A stretch of 64,000 bases of DNA from assembly GCA_033064195.1 (NCBI GenBank), contig JARBJD010000329.1:1-64000 (forward strand), written 5' to 3'. The notes beneath the pieces were generated by a model. That model was given only the letters and a program-made list of their open reading frames with translations. It was not told where the DNA came from and searched no databases. Positions within the stretch are counted from its first letter, which is position 1; every line of letters starts with the position of its first letter. Below, in pieces: positions 20,218 through 31,957 of the stretch. The DNA comes from Blattamonas nauphoetae (taxonomy: Eukaryota > Preaxostyla > Oxymonadida). Position numbers and translations under genes: made by a program.

Positions 20218-23200
20218 ATGGAGGATTATTCAGTCTGATGTTTTCACTTGCATTTATAATTTCATCCACAGATTCTAGAGAAACTTGGGGATGGTCGTTC
20301 GTCTACGTGTTATTCTGCCCGAAAAAAACACACTCTCCAAATTGTCTGTGTCAAAGTCTATCCAAAAACGAAAAAAGCTGAAATTTCTCGCTCAATTAAA
20401 CTAATTCGAGATATTTTGCATCCAAATATTACCAAAATTAAGGACTGGTTCGAAACAAATGGACATATTTGGGTTATTCAGGAATACTGTACTGGAGGAT
20501 CTCTTTCGGCGGTTCTCAAGTCCAACGATCGCTTTACTGAACCTAATATCCGAGCTTTGTCTCTCGATATGAGAGCTGCAATCCAGTATACACTTCTTTT
20601 CGTTTTCCTCATCTCTCACATTCCAACTCATCTATTCTTCTGAATGAAAGGACAATCCATGCACATGGCATAGTTCATGGGAATATAAATCTGTCTTCCA
20701 TGATTTTTTCGCCATCAGGAGTTTTAAAACTCCGCAGCTTTTCAAAATCTCAAAGCGTCAACTTATCATCTCCGCAACAATTGAATCTTCGAAACCACCG
20801 CAAAAATCTGTCATATTTTGCGCCTGAACTCATCTCTCCTCATCAACTCTCCATCATCGGAACAGATAGAGACCATACCCCAAACTTCTTCCCGCCATCA
20901 TTTTCGTCGGATTTGTGGGCCTTTGGATGCATTCTCTTCGAAATGGCTGAGGGAAAAGCACCTTTTCTTGGGAGTACTACCAACGAAACACTTTACAATA
21001 TCGTCAATCGAGGTTTACTTTTGTTTTTTCAACCAGAAATCCATTTCCTCAAGAACTCCAGATCAGCCCACGTTGGAGTCCGGAGTTTCGACATCTCCTC
21101 ACAGGTCTTCTTTGCAAATCTCCAACCAAACGTCTCGGATGGCCTGCCCTCGGATATCATCCATTTTGGACCGAAACTCTCTTCACACGCGAGATGCCTC
21201 CCCAACCATCATTCGACAGACTCGCCGCCGCCCTTACCGAACACGAAAACAGCGATTCTTCTCTTTCCTCGTCGTGCGTCTCAGAGGAATCCAGTTCACC
21301 GGATTTTTGCTCCTTCACCAAGAGCGAAACAAGCCAAACTTCAAATTCAACAGACAGGACACAAGTCAGTGTGAACACGTCGAGTCACAGCGGCCCATCA
21401 GAATCACTGTCTTCCTCCCATCACTCTCTTTTCCACGAATTCCTCCGTGGAAGACACTCTGCTGACAAGACGGAACAATCACTCGAAGATTCACTTGATC
21501 CAGACCATCTCGAACGGCCTTTCACAGTTTTTGACTCAAACGTCATCTGGAACGAGGAGACCGACCTGCCACTCACTCCGATTGCACTGAACAAGAAAAT
21601 CGAGCAGGTAGCCATCCCAATTGTTGACGTCAATCGCCTTCCTTCTGCTCTCCAACCTTTCGCTCAACAGATTCCGAACGGAAACGTTGACTGTTCAGAA
21701 CTGGCGCGGATTATGGAGATACAACTACAACACTGCTCCCACCCTGGCACAAACGACGAGATGACCAACCTACTCTCTCTTCTGATCTCTCTCAGTGAGA
21801 ACCATTCCGTTTCATCGGCTCTTCTCCAACCAGCGATTGTTCAGCCCCTCCTCTCCCTTTTCTCATCCATCTCAACATCGCCTGGCAACCATCAAATGAT
21901 TGCCCTCCTCTTTTCTCGACTCTTCCGCTTCTCGTCCACCTTCCCAGCCAGCCTCTTCCAAACAGACATGATCGACGTCCTTCTCCACAGTGCCGCTTCT
22001 GACACGTGTCACAAAACTCGGCGATGGGCCCTCGCCGCCGTTGGGGAGCTCTTCTTCTTCGTCTGCTTCCTTCCAGAGACCAGTCGAACCACAGACATAA
22101 CCGACTCGACTCCGAACTTTGACGAAAACCACGTCATTGACCAAGTTGTTCGTCTCCTTCAAAACGTTCTGACAAGCCCATCCGATTCTATCTCAGCGCA
22201 CTACGCTGCAAAGACGATTGAGAACATTGTCACACTTCCGGTTTATTCACCTCACACTCCACACTCGACCCGTGACCTCCTAATTAGGAGTCTGACCACT
22301 CCGGCGATTGCGTCTGCTCTGGCCGGAATATTCGTCTCTGCAACCGAACCAGAGCTCCGATCAACTGCTCTCTCCACAATTGCCCGCCTTGTCCGCCTCA
22401 AACTTGACCTGAGCAGAGTGGTGATGTCGTTCATTGGATTGGATACCCTCGCAGTGCACTTTATCACGTCTCCCCTGAGAGCTCTTCGAATCGCTGCAGC
22501 CAATCTCCTCCTCATGATTTTGTCAGCTGAACCGACATTCAACACGCCCATTCTGCCATCCGATTCGTTCTTCTCGCCATACATTCCAACTACACCCTTT
22601 CCCACGTCTTTCATCGCTTATGTCCACTCTCCGCCGTTTGTCGATGGTTTGAAAGAAACACTCACATCACAGCCAACCACAATCAGCAGCAAAGTCCTCC
22701 TTCTTGTTTCTGCTCTGCTCCATCTGTACCCAGCCTTCACCGCTCGCCTCTCCGAAGGCTGTCTGTCGGATGTGTTCAAATTGTTCCGAAGACACACAAA
22801 GTACTCCCGTCAGTCTTTCGAAGTGTTTGTGACGTCTCTCTGCCCTGTCTACTCACTCGCTGTGGAGTCAGCTGCAGTGTTCCTCACATCTCCATTGGCA
22901 ACCCTCAATCTCCCTTTCATCGCTCCAACATTGAAGCTCCACACCCTCTCCCCGGAACTGACACAACGAATCGAAATTGTGACCAAAACTCTGATCCAAG
23001 TTCAGAGAGCATCCGTCTCGCCGACATGTCAAAATCTTGTGCTGTCGCCGCAATTCATCGTTGCACTCTCATCGATCATCACAGGACTGATCACCCCACG
23101 AAAGAATACCGTGTCTGTGTCGCCATCTTTTCTGTGGTCGAATTCAGTCTCTCCCGGCCCGGATGAAGGTCCCGGACAACTCCCTCAGACGACATCGATT

Positions 23201-24424
23201 GATCGGACACAATTTCCTGCATCGTCGACCCTCACTTTCCATCTCCCGGAGGCCAACAAGACTACCCTCATCCAACTCACCCTCGACATCGCTGGACCAC
23301 TCGTCCAGAACAAAACTGTGCTGAGCAAATACATCACACCCATCTCAACCAATCTCCTCCCCTCCTTCTTCTTCCTTGTCATCGAGAAAAGCTCAGATCT
23401 CCGATTCTGGGGAATCAAAGCGATCAGCGATGCCGTCACCGAAATCTTCGATCAAACTGTCCAACTCCGAACGAAATTAGCCGAAGAGAAGAATGTTCTA
23501 GAACCCCACCTGAAGGAGTTCGAGCAGGCCGCGTCTCATCTCCTCACACTCATTGAACTCAATCTTGTTTCGAACTATCGAAGCCTGTTCATGGACGCCG
23601 ACCCCATCCCTCTTTACGTTCTGAAGATCTTCGCTTCTGCTGTCAAGTACGACTCTCATTTTGTGTCTGTTCTGCTGAGGAGCGGAGTGGTTCGGTCGGC
23701 CGTGTCGCACTTCACTCCGTCGCACCCTGCCAACAACATTCACAACATGACCATCGTCCTCTGTGTCCTCTCGTCGGGTCTGTTGAGTGTGAAGGACATC
23801 GAAGAGATGGAAGTTGTACAGAAAGTCGTTGTGATGATGACAAACACCATCAACAAACAAATCGTCATGTTCTGCGAAATTATGATCGAGATTCTTTATT
23901 CTGTCCTCTTCCTTTTCGTCTCTCCCCCACCCTCCACGCCTCTCACCACAATCCGATCCCTTCTGATGCCTCTCATCGACACTGTTCCATCAGTCGTCCG
24001 CCTCCTCGCCTTCCTCTTCGACGACTCTTCCATTCTCTACTGCGACTTCACAATTGCTGACGTGGCCACAGGCAGTCTCAGTTTGATGACCAAACATCTC
24101 CTCTCCCACGATCGCTCCAACACAAAGAGGATTCTCTCCGTCTCAACGCGGCGGTACTTCCTGTACATCTTCGAGAGACTCAGCCACTTTCTTTCGGGCG
24201 GTCTCGAAGACTACATCAGCGTCATCGGCCTTCGAAGGACGGTTCGAGCTCTCCTCCATCTGACCATCCCGATTGAAGACGACCCAGAACATTGCGCACT
24301 GATGCGCTTCAAGATTGATGAGATCCAAAATCTGATCCAATCTTTGGAGATCATCGGACAGAACTCTCCACTCACAGCACAAGTAACTTCTGTCATCACT
24401 GAATTGAAAACGTTCCTGAAATGA
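20218..24424 (+). CDS. ULK4: ULK4-like pseudokinase with HEAT/ARM repeats
   Basis: Exons 20218-20232, 20272-20585, 20651-21012 and 21037-24424; introns of 39, 65 and 24 bp. The five-codon first exon gives MEDYS, continuing ILEKLGDGRSSTCYSARKK, which aligns with the ULK4 N-terminus. The kinase fold is complete (CTGGSL, APEL, DLWAFGCILFEMAEGKAPF), but HRD is replaced by HGN and DFG by RSF, as expected of this pseudokinase. About 1,000 helical-repeat residues follow, including DADPIPLYVLKIFASAV, which matches ULK4 (DPVPAYALKLLVA). The 21,013-21,036 junction is one base out of frame: homology clearly continues on both sides, so either an unusual splice or a one-base change is present. ULK4 works in ciliogenesis in other eukaryotes. 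Its stop lies 128 bp from the stop of the convergent next gene. Confidence 0.85.
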
Positions 24425-24552
24425 TCTTTCAACTTCTTCTTTGCTGTTCTTTTGGTTTTGGATAAAATATAGATGAAAACACAGGAAGTGAGAATGAGTT
24501 TGGATCTACTTGACACGCAAAACCAAGAAATTGTTCAGAGAAAAGATGATGA

Positions 24553-25279
24553 TTACTTTCTCGCCATCACCACACCCAATCCAAGAGAAACAAGCATCAC
24601 AAGGAGCCCAATCAGGAGGAGGAAGAATGTATTCATAGTGTTTTTCTTCTCAACCTTGGCCTTCACCTTCTTCTTCGGCTTCACCTCTTCAGATTCACTT
24701 TCGTTGTCTGACGAGTCATCATCCGAGTCGTCTGAGAAGAATAAGAGATAAGCGAAAATGAGGATGAGAGCGAGTGAGACGCATACGTTCCTTCTTCTCC
24801 TTCTTCTTTCTCTCCAATCTCTGCTTCTTCTTCTGAGCCTTCGATTTTCTCTTTGCCTGTTCACTGTCGATGTGCTTTCTTGCCACAGCCTTTCCCAGTT
24901 CTTCCTCAATCATCCGTCCAGTGAGCTCCAGCTGTTCCTTCGTGAACGCATCTCTTCCCTCTCTCTTCTTCTCCTTCCTCTTTTCTGCCGTTGTCATCTT
25001 TCGACGGACAATGTTTGGACGCTGATCATCCTGCGACGACTGAACCTCGGACTGTGGTGATTGCTTCTCTGAAAGGAAGAAAACAACGCGATGAAGATGA
25101 AAAGAGAACAGACCCTCTTTTTGAGGACCGTTGTAGAGCTTGACAATCTGTTCGTATTCTCTTGGAATGCGGACTTTCTTCTTCTTCTCCATTCGATCTG
25201 CCAAATCTGCTTGCGCTTTCGATTCTCCGCCAGATGAGCCCAAAATGTTGATGACAGGGGCGACTTTGATGTCTCCCAT
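24553..25279 (-). CDS. Small lysine-rich coiled-coil protein, unknown
   Basis: Three exons close to 208 residues: 25279-25114, 25068-24787 and 24731-24553, with introns of 45 and 55 bp. The first intron is in frame and encodes an odd hydrophobic run. Start chosen at MGDIKVAPV; an upstream in-frame stretch looks untranslated. The middle is strongly basic and helical (KRKEKKREG, KKKQRLERKKKEKK), then an acidic serine patch follows. The last 25 residues are hydrophobic (FFLLLIGLLVMLVSLGLG), as in a tail-anchored membrane protein, unless that end is itself intronic. The family was not recognised. Nuclear or nucleolar proteins often have such tails of lysine and glutamate; the hydrophobic end would argue for a membrane instead. 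Confidence 0.55.
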
Positions 25280-25520
25280 TTTGAGGAAATCCTTCTCATC
25301 TTTCTCTGACGGGCAAGGGAAGGAAAGAGAGCGATGAGAAAGAGAACTCCAAACTGAGAAGTTGCAGCTTCGATTTCTTTCCTTTTTCTTCAATCACAAT
25401 TGTCTGCATGAGTGCTGAAAGATATGGTGAAGAGTTCGATTCGAGAAGAAGAGCGACAGACGAGGAGAACCACTGGGCTCGGCTGAATCACGAGACATTC
25501 CTCTTTGCGATCGTTTAGCA

Positions 25521-28500
25521 TCAGGAGATGAACTTGAGAAGGAGCTGTGGGGAATGATGGAGGATGATGGGTTGGAGATGAGAAGAAAAAAGAGCAAACA
25601 AAGCTTCCCGAGAGAAGGCTGGAGTGGTAACTGGAAGAGACGTGATTTTCTTGTTCTTAGTCTGCTTCACAATCGGCCCAATGTTGAAAGATGGGATGGA
25701 GTCGCCAGTGATCGCCGATGCAACAATTTCTCCGAACGACTGGACTGGAGTTGGGTCGAATGGGATGAGTGGGAGAGGAGTCAGATCAACATCCTTCTTC
25801 TTCGTGAACGATTCCTCGGCGGCTCTCTTCCTCACCAGGTCTCGCTCCTTCGATTCCTGCACACGGCGACTTTGTTCCTGCTGATAGCGCACACGGTTCT
25901 CTTCCTGTTCCCGTTCGAGTCTTTCTTCTTCCTCTTTCTCGGCTCTGATGGCTTCTTCCTTCTGTCGTCGTTCTTCATCTTCCTTCGCTTTCTTCTCTTC
26001 TGCTTCTTTCCGCTTCTTTTCAGCTTCTTGTTTCTTCGCATCGTCTCTCTTTTTCTTGTCTTCCTGCTGTTTCCGTTCCTTCTCCTTTTTCTTTTCCTCT
26101 TGTTCTGCCTTTGCCCGAGCTGCCTTTTCAGCTTTTTCCCGATCGATTCTCTCCTTTTCTTCTTGTCTCTTCCTTTCCGCTTCTTCCTCCTCTTCCCGTG
26201 CAAGCCTCTCTTCTTCCTCTCGTCGTTTCTTCTCTTCAGCAGCCTTCTCTTCCTCCTCACGTTTGATCCGTTCTTCCTCCTCCTTCTGTTTTCTTTCCTC
26301 TTCCTCAGCTTGCTCCCGAGCGATCCGTTCCTCCTCTTCCTTTTGCTTCCGTTCCTCTTCTTCCTTTTTGAGTCTTTCTTCTTCAGCCTTCTCTTTTGCG
26401 ATTCTCTCCTCCTCCCTTTCACGTGCAAGACGTTCCTCTTCTTCCTTCTGTTTTCTTTCCTCTTCCTCAGCTTGTTCTCGAGCGATCCGTTCCTCCTCTT
26501 CCTTTTGCTTCCGTTCTTCTTCTTCCTTTTGCTTCCGTTCCTCTTCTTCCTTTCTGAGTCTTTCCTCTTCCTCAGCCTGCTCGCGTGCGATCCTTTCCTC
26601 TTCTTCGGCTTTCTCCTTCGCTTTTCTTTCTTCTTCTTCCTGTTGTCGACGTCTCTCTTCTTCCTCTCTTTGAAGTCTTTCTTCTTCCTCTTTCTTCAAT
26701 CTCTCCTCTTCTTCGGCCTTTTCGCGAGCAACTCGTTCTTCCTCCTCAGCTTTCTCTTTGGCCAATCTTTCCTCTTCTTCCTTCTGCTTTCTCTCTTCCT
26801 CTTCCTTCTGGAGTCTCTCCTCTTCTTCCTTTCTCACGCGTTCTTCCTCCTCAGCTTTCTCTCTGGCCAGTCTCTCCTCTTCCTCCTTTTGTCTCCTTTC
26901 CTCTTCCTCTTTCTTGGCTCTCTCCTCTTCTTCTGCCTTTTCTCGAGCCAATCGTTCCTCCTCCTCTTTCTTCACCCTCTCTTCTTCCTCCCTCTTCAAT
27001 CTCTCTTCTTCCTCCCTCTTCACCCTCTCTTCTTCCTCTTTCTTCAATCTCTCCTCTTCTTCCACCTTCTCGCGAGCAACTCGTTCTTCCTCCTCAGCTT
27101 TCTCTTTGGCCAATCTTTCCTCTTCTTCCTTTTGTCTCCTTTCTTCCTCCTCTTTTCGAAGTCTCTCTTCCTCTTCTTGTCTCAATCTCTCTTCTTCTTC
27201 CTTTCGGAGCCTTTCTTCGTCCTCTGCTTTTTCTTTGGCAAGTCTCTCTTCTTCCTCTTTCCTCAATCTCTCATCTTCTGCTGCTTTATCTTTCTCAATT
27301 CGTTCTTGTTGCTCCTTTGCCAATCTCTCTTCCTCCTCCTTTGCGCGCTTCTCTTCCTCGTCAGCTTTTTCCTTGGCAATTCGTTCCTCTTCCTCCTCAT
27401 CCTTCTGTTCTCCAGTGTCTTCCTGACTATTCATCTGCTCTTCCATTTTGCGCAAAAGGAGCTCTTCTTCATCCTCCTCCTCCCGCTTCAATCGTTCCTT
27501 CTCTTCCTGCTTCCGCTTCGCTTCCTCTTCATCCTTCTCTTGCTGCTGTTTATCTTCTTCGTCATCGTCTTCATCATTATCGCGGTCTGAATCTTGATCT
27601 TCATCGGATTCCTCGTCGTCACTGTCCTCGATCAGCTTTTTTGATTCGCTGTCATCATCGGCGTCCTTCTGAGAATCTGATTCATCGTCATCATCTGATT
27701 CTTCTTCCTTTGACTCTTCGTCTGCATCTTTTTGATCCTCACTCTCTGGCTCATCGTCTTTTTCGGACGCTTTGTCTTCACTGTCGTTATCTTCGGCTTC
27801 ATTCTCCTCTTTCTTCGCGTCAATCTCGTCTGTGGATTTCTGATTGTTTTGATGGGCAGTGTGGTCCTCCTCACCTTGGTTATTATTTTCATCTTGGTTG
27901 TCCTTCACAAATGTGAAAGTTTCACCTTTCCCGAGTTTGTAATCTTCATTGGTCAGTGTGATCGATGTGATGTTCTGGTTTGAATGATATAGTCAAAATC
28001 ATCAAGGGAAACAACGGGAATCAAACAAAATCATGATAATCATGAGGAAAACATCACAAATACAACCAAAATAAATTGCGGGGACATACATGGAAGGTGA
28101 GTTTGATGGTCAGTGTTCCCTTCCCAGCAAAGATTGGGTCAATCATCAATTTCCTATTTTCACCTTGTTCCCAATTCTATGTGGTAATGGAGAGAGAAAG
28201 ATGTTGAAAGAATGATTTGAATGTTGATAGAAGCAGAAGATCAGTTCTGAGAGAAATGTCAGTTCTCCAGGTAATATTGTGGAAATGCGATTCAAAGAAG
28301 ATCAAGATTGCTTGAAATACAGTTCCAAAATCGGTATCCACGAGTTTGTACTCAATAAGTTGTCCGACAGGGAGTTTGAAAGTGATTGATTCGAGTGTCT
28401 CATATCCTTCATTTTCAAACAACATCTCATCTGCACTTTGAGCATTCCTGCAAGAGAGAAGATAGCCAACACATAACCAGATAATAATAACCAAACCAGT

Positions 28501-28621
28501 TGTACAGTGCTTCACAGCTACCACAAGGAAGAACATGAGATGCTGTCGTCCCTACCACTTCAAAAATAACTAAGTGTAAGATGCAGAGCGAAAAATCCAA
28601 TGAAAGTGCAGAACAAACCAT
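25521..28621 (-). CDS. Long charged-helix protein with signal-like start
   Basis: Four exons close to 930 residues: 28621-28497, 28447-28321, 28176-28090 and 27974-25521; introns of 49, 144 and 115 bp. The start is hydrophobic (FSLCILHLVIFEVV), resembling a signal peptide. About 120 residues follow that look like a small beta-rich domain (ITFKLPVGQLIEYKLVD, GTLTIKLTFH), not identified. Then come an acidic Asp/Glu/Ser stretch and about 500 residues of EERLAREKAEEEER-type repeats that would form a long single helix or coiled coil. The C-terminus is ordinary. Such charged helices act as spacers or scaffolds in many unrelated proteins, so the repeat says little about function. A secreted or luminal location is possible if the start is a true signal. 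It faces CEP104 across 71 bp. Confidence 0.6.
25900..27480 (-). repeat. Low-complexity E/R/K coding repeat tract
   Basis: Purine-rich on the minus strand, encoding EEEERLxxE/KxEEEER units of about 11-18 residues in imperfect tandem. The long open frames on the plus strand over this tract (leucine/serine/phenylalanine-only) are by-products of the repeat. Confidence 0.85.
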
Positions 28622-28692
28622 CAACGGTGTCCATAATGGATATCGTGAGTCTGGAGAGATGTGGAAGAAAGATCGTCCCAACATACATATGT
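28622..28692. promoter_or_regulatory. Divergent promoter region, 71 bp
   Basis: Only 71 bp separate the start codons of the charged-helix gene (minus) and CEP104 (plus). Both promoters must overlap, or the transcripts overlap at their 5' ends. Confidence 0.55.
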
Positions 28693-31600
28693 ATGGCTCC
28701 ACTGGCCTTCTCAGTCCTCCGTGTGGACAGCGAAACACCTGGTCGTCCAGTGAATTCGTTGGTTGATGGCCATCAGAATGATCAGGGATGGCAGTCTGAA
28801 TAGTTTGTGGTTCTTTTGTGGATCGTTTCAGTAATCCGATAATTCCACATTCGCTGATTCTTAGGTTGGTTGACGGGGTCTGTGAGATACACAGCGTAAC
28901 AATAACACTCCATGAAACAAAAATCCCTCAACATGTTGCGGTGAACCTCGCAACAAGTCGCTTGCAAATCGACATCACGAATTATCATCTATTGGAATTT
29001 ACTCCAGCATGGTATTCAGACTTAATCCGACATCATTGCCTTCTTTTGTAGGGAAACGACGCCATCGACGAATCGGACGACAAATTACTCGAGAAATGAA
29101 GAATTAGTTTTCACAGGACAATTCCGAGCAAACTACGTTCAGATTGTGCTTGATCGTGCGTTTCCAAACAAATACAATGAACATAAGCAGTTAGGAATTC
29201 GATCGATTGAAATATATGGGTTCAAAATTCTTCATGACTCGATCAACAAAAACACCACCCAAGAACAAGTCTCATCTCGACCGTACGATTACAGAGCCCT
29301 CACCACGAATACTGCACCTGGATCTTTTCAGAAAGCAGCACTTCCACCCACTGCATCGTCATTTGATCCATCGTCTTACTACAAACCTTCAACAACCGCA
29401 GACATGGGAGGTTCTTCGCGCCGTGGAGGAGGTGGGAAACCCAAATCTCGTGGATCATTGAACGATTTGTCTGTCACACCTTTAACAAGAATCCCAGAGC
29501 CACCACCTCTTCCAGTATGTTCAGATGAAGCAGAAAAACTTCTCACTTTTGCGGAGTGTTTCGGGCACAAAGCTGTTCGATATTCTATCTCTCCGATACA
29601 TATTGCACACAGACTGAAAGGAGCTGAAATGTGCCTGCAACAACTCAAAGCTCTGGCTTCAGAGGTGAAAGATCGAAAAGAGATGATCCGACAACGAAAA
29701 TTACAGGAAATAGATCGTATTCAACAACGGAAACGATCATCTAATCACGAATATGACCGTCTCAATCCTTCAAATGAATTTGATCCACATTTAACAGATG
29801 ACCAGCAAATGGAAACCGAGTCTCTCGAATCAGAAGTTGATCTCTATCTGAAGCTATTTTCGCTATCATCAGCCGGCTATTATTTCATTGTCGATCGTAT
29901 TGCAAACGAGAAAGCAAGTAGCGTCCTCGCCACCTGGATAAAATGTGCCAGTTCAATGATGACCGTTTTTATGACCCCAGCCTACAACACTCTCGCTGCC
30001 CAAGATGTCATCCCTCCATCTATCTACCCACTCTTAGTAGCCCACTTTTCAGCTGAAATGGGGCTCAAAAAGACATCTCCAAACAATCCAGATGTTGAAC
30101 CGTTCGAAACTGAATCTAACCACGATCCCGATCTGGAATTGTATGAAGGCCATCCCTCTCTTCCAACAGAAACCGAACTGCTTGTTCGTGTTCCCAAGCA
30201 ACTCTTCCCCTCCCTCATACACCCCATTATTTCCCTCATCGGGAATCAGGACTCGACTCTCCACAATGAAGCTGTTTCATTTACTGAGAATATTTTAGAA
30301 GACTCAATACGTACCCTCTCCACAAACTTTGCGATTAATCTCGCCGATTTAGTGAATCTTCTCCTTCCTTCACAAACGCACTGGCGCCCAACGCGTCTGA
30401 ACCCCACCAGCTGGATGTATCATCTCGGCCGCCTCAAATTGATTTCGCAAGCTCTTGAAGCCGGAATTCAACGAAAGGACTTCGAAAATTATGGAATTGA
30501 AGAAGAAAGCGAGCCGGATGTCCCCCTCCCAAGCGACGAGGACGGCGAAGAAGGATCAATGGGAAGTTCTGTAAATAGAACAGAAGAGAAGAAAAAAGCT
30601 GATTACCATGTGATAGACATTGCACGGTATGCAATCGTCCAGACGATGTCGACCAACCAAGCAGTCCAAGACGCAGCATGCAATCTCATTGGTATGACGA
30701 ACGAGCTGATCTGGTCAATGCTTCTTCTCCTTTCATCCACTCTCTTATTCACCCTTTCATTCCTCATTCCCGTCTCCCGTCTCTTCTTCCCAGTCACCCT
30801 CTACTCGATCCTCTCCGACTCACTCATCACTCTCCTCGAGTCCTCCCACATCACCCAATCCGTCATGGACAAGATCACTGCTCGTCTCTTCCCCTCCACC
30901 GAGCCCGAAACTGTCCAAGAACTCACAACTGTCAACTACTGCGAACTCTGCGGCCGTGTCAACTTTGCCTGGACGTCCATATCGCAGGTCATTGAGCACC
31001 AGCGCCGCGAGTGCCCGATGACAGCAACGTGCACCTTCTGTCGTCGACTGGTCCGCATCGACTCGTTTGCTTCACATCTCCTCTTCGCGTGTGACAAGCA
31101 GGAAATCTTTCGTGTGTGTTCGACGTGCGGCGAGCCTGTTCTCGGCTCAGAATACGATTCTCACAAAAAAGAGGAATGCCAGCCATCCCGTCGCTTCCAG
31201 AAGCAAGCCCGAGAGCAAAAGAGCACAGCCAATGCCCATCAACTGCACTCACTCTTCAACAAGTTTCGCTGCATCCTCTGCCACACCGAGCTCGACCAGG
31301 TGGACGAAGCTTGGCTGCTACATCTCAATGTCGCCCCTGGCTGTCCCCACAACCCACACACACGACGCTGGAGGAAGCAAGGAGCACCGCACGTCTCTCG
31401 CAAGATGACGGAGATCGAAGGATACGGGATGGTTCGAGATCCGCTCAGTGGACAGTTGGTTGTCGCACCAGAGAGAGGCCCGGTCTTCGAGGGGGACGAG
31501 GAAGAGAAGATGATTGGGCTGAGAAGAGAGAGAGATTGGGACGAGGCACCGCCAAAGAGCACAAAACATGAAATGCCCGTTGGAGGTGTGGTTCAAGACA

Positions 31601-31848
31601 AACCTGGCACACGCCCAAAATTCAACCAGATTCGAAGATCAACTGTTCGTGGTCTCGCCAAGCAGGAACCGACGAAAGAGGAGCAAACGAAATGGGAGTA
31701 TGAACAGAATCAGGGAGATCGGAACAGAGTGTGGAATCAACAGATTAAAACAGTTTTGAATGTTGACGAAGAAGAGAGAAAGATCCGAAAAGAAAATCAG
31801 GATACAAGTTGGATTGATGAACAGAAACGGAAACAGTGGTTTTTTTGA
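28693..31848 (+). CDS. CEP104: CEP104/FAP256-like centriole and cilium-tip protein
   Basis: Exons 28693-28802, 28832-29011 and 29052 onward, with introns of 29 and 40 bp. The first three exons rebuild the N-terminal jelly-roll: FSVLRVDSE, GWQSEYNPIIP, then HSLILRLVDGVCEIHSVTI (CEP104: GWRSPRFCQFPQEIVLQMV). A coiled coil (MCLQQLKALASEVKDRKEMI) and a TOG-like helical region follow. The C-terminus has the CEP104 zinc-finger array: CELCGRVNFAW, CPMTATCTFCRRL, CSTCGEPV and CILCHTELDQVDEAW. A 102-bp in-frame GT-AG stretch (30,692-30,793) encodes a hydrophobic run foreign to a soluble TOG domain and is probably a further intron; the product would be 994 residues. CEP104 binds tubulin and EB proteins at cilium tips and distal centrioles. 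Start chosen at MAPLAF; an upstream in-frame ATG lies near 28,600. Confidence 0.9.
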
Positions 31849-31957
31849 AGCTCAGTCATAATTTTTGTCTTGATTTCATCCATTTTGATTCATTTCATCT
31901 TATTTCTCTCAACATTTGTCAAAAAGTGGATTAGATCTATCATCTTACGAGCGAACA

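Noticed and set aside
25554-27916. Long open frames on the plus strand rich in Leu, Phe and Ser
   Set aside because: They are complements of the E/R/K repeat of the minus-strand gene; composition is purely repeat-driven and there is no start context.
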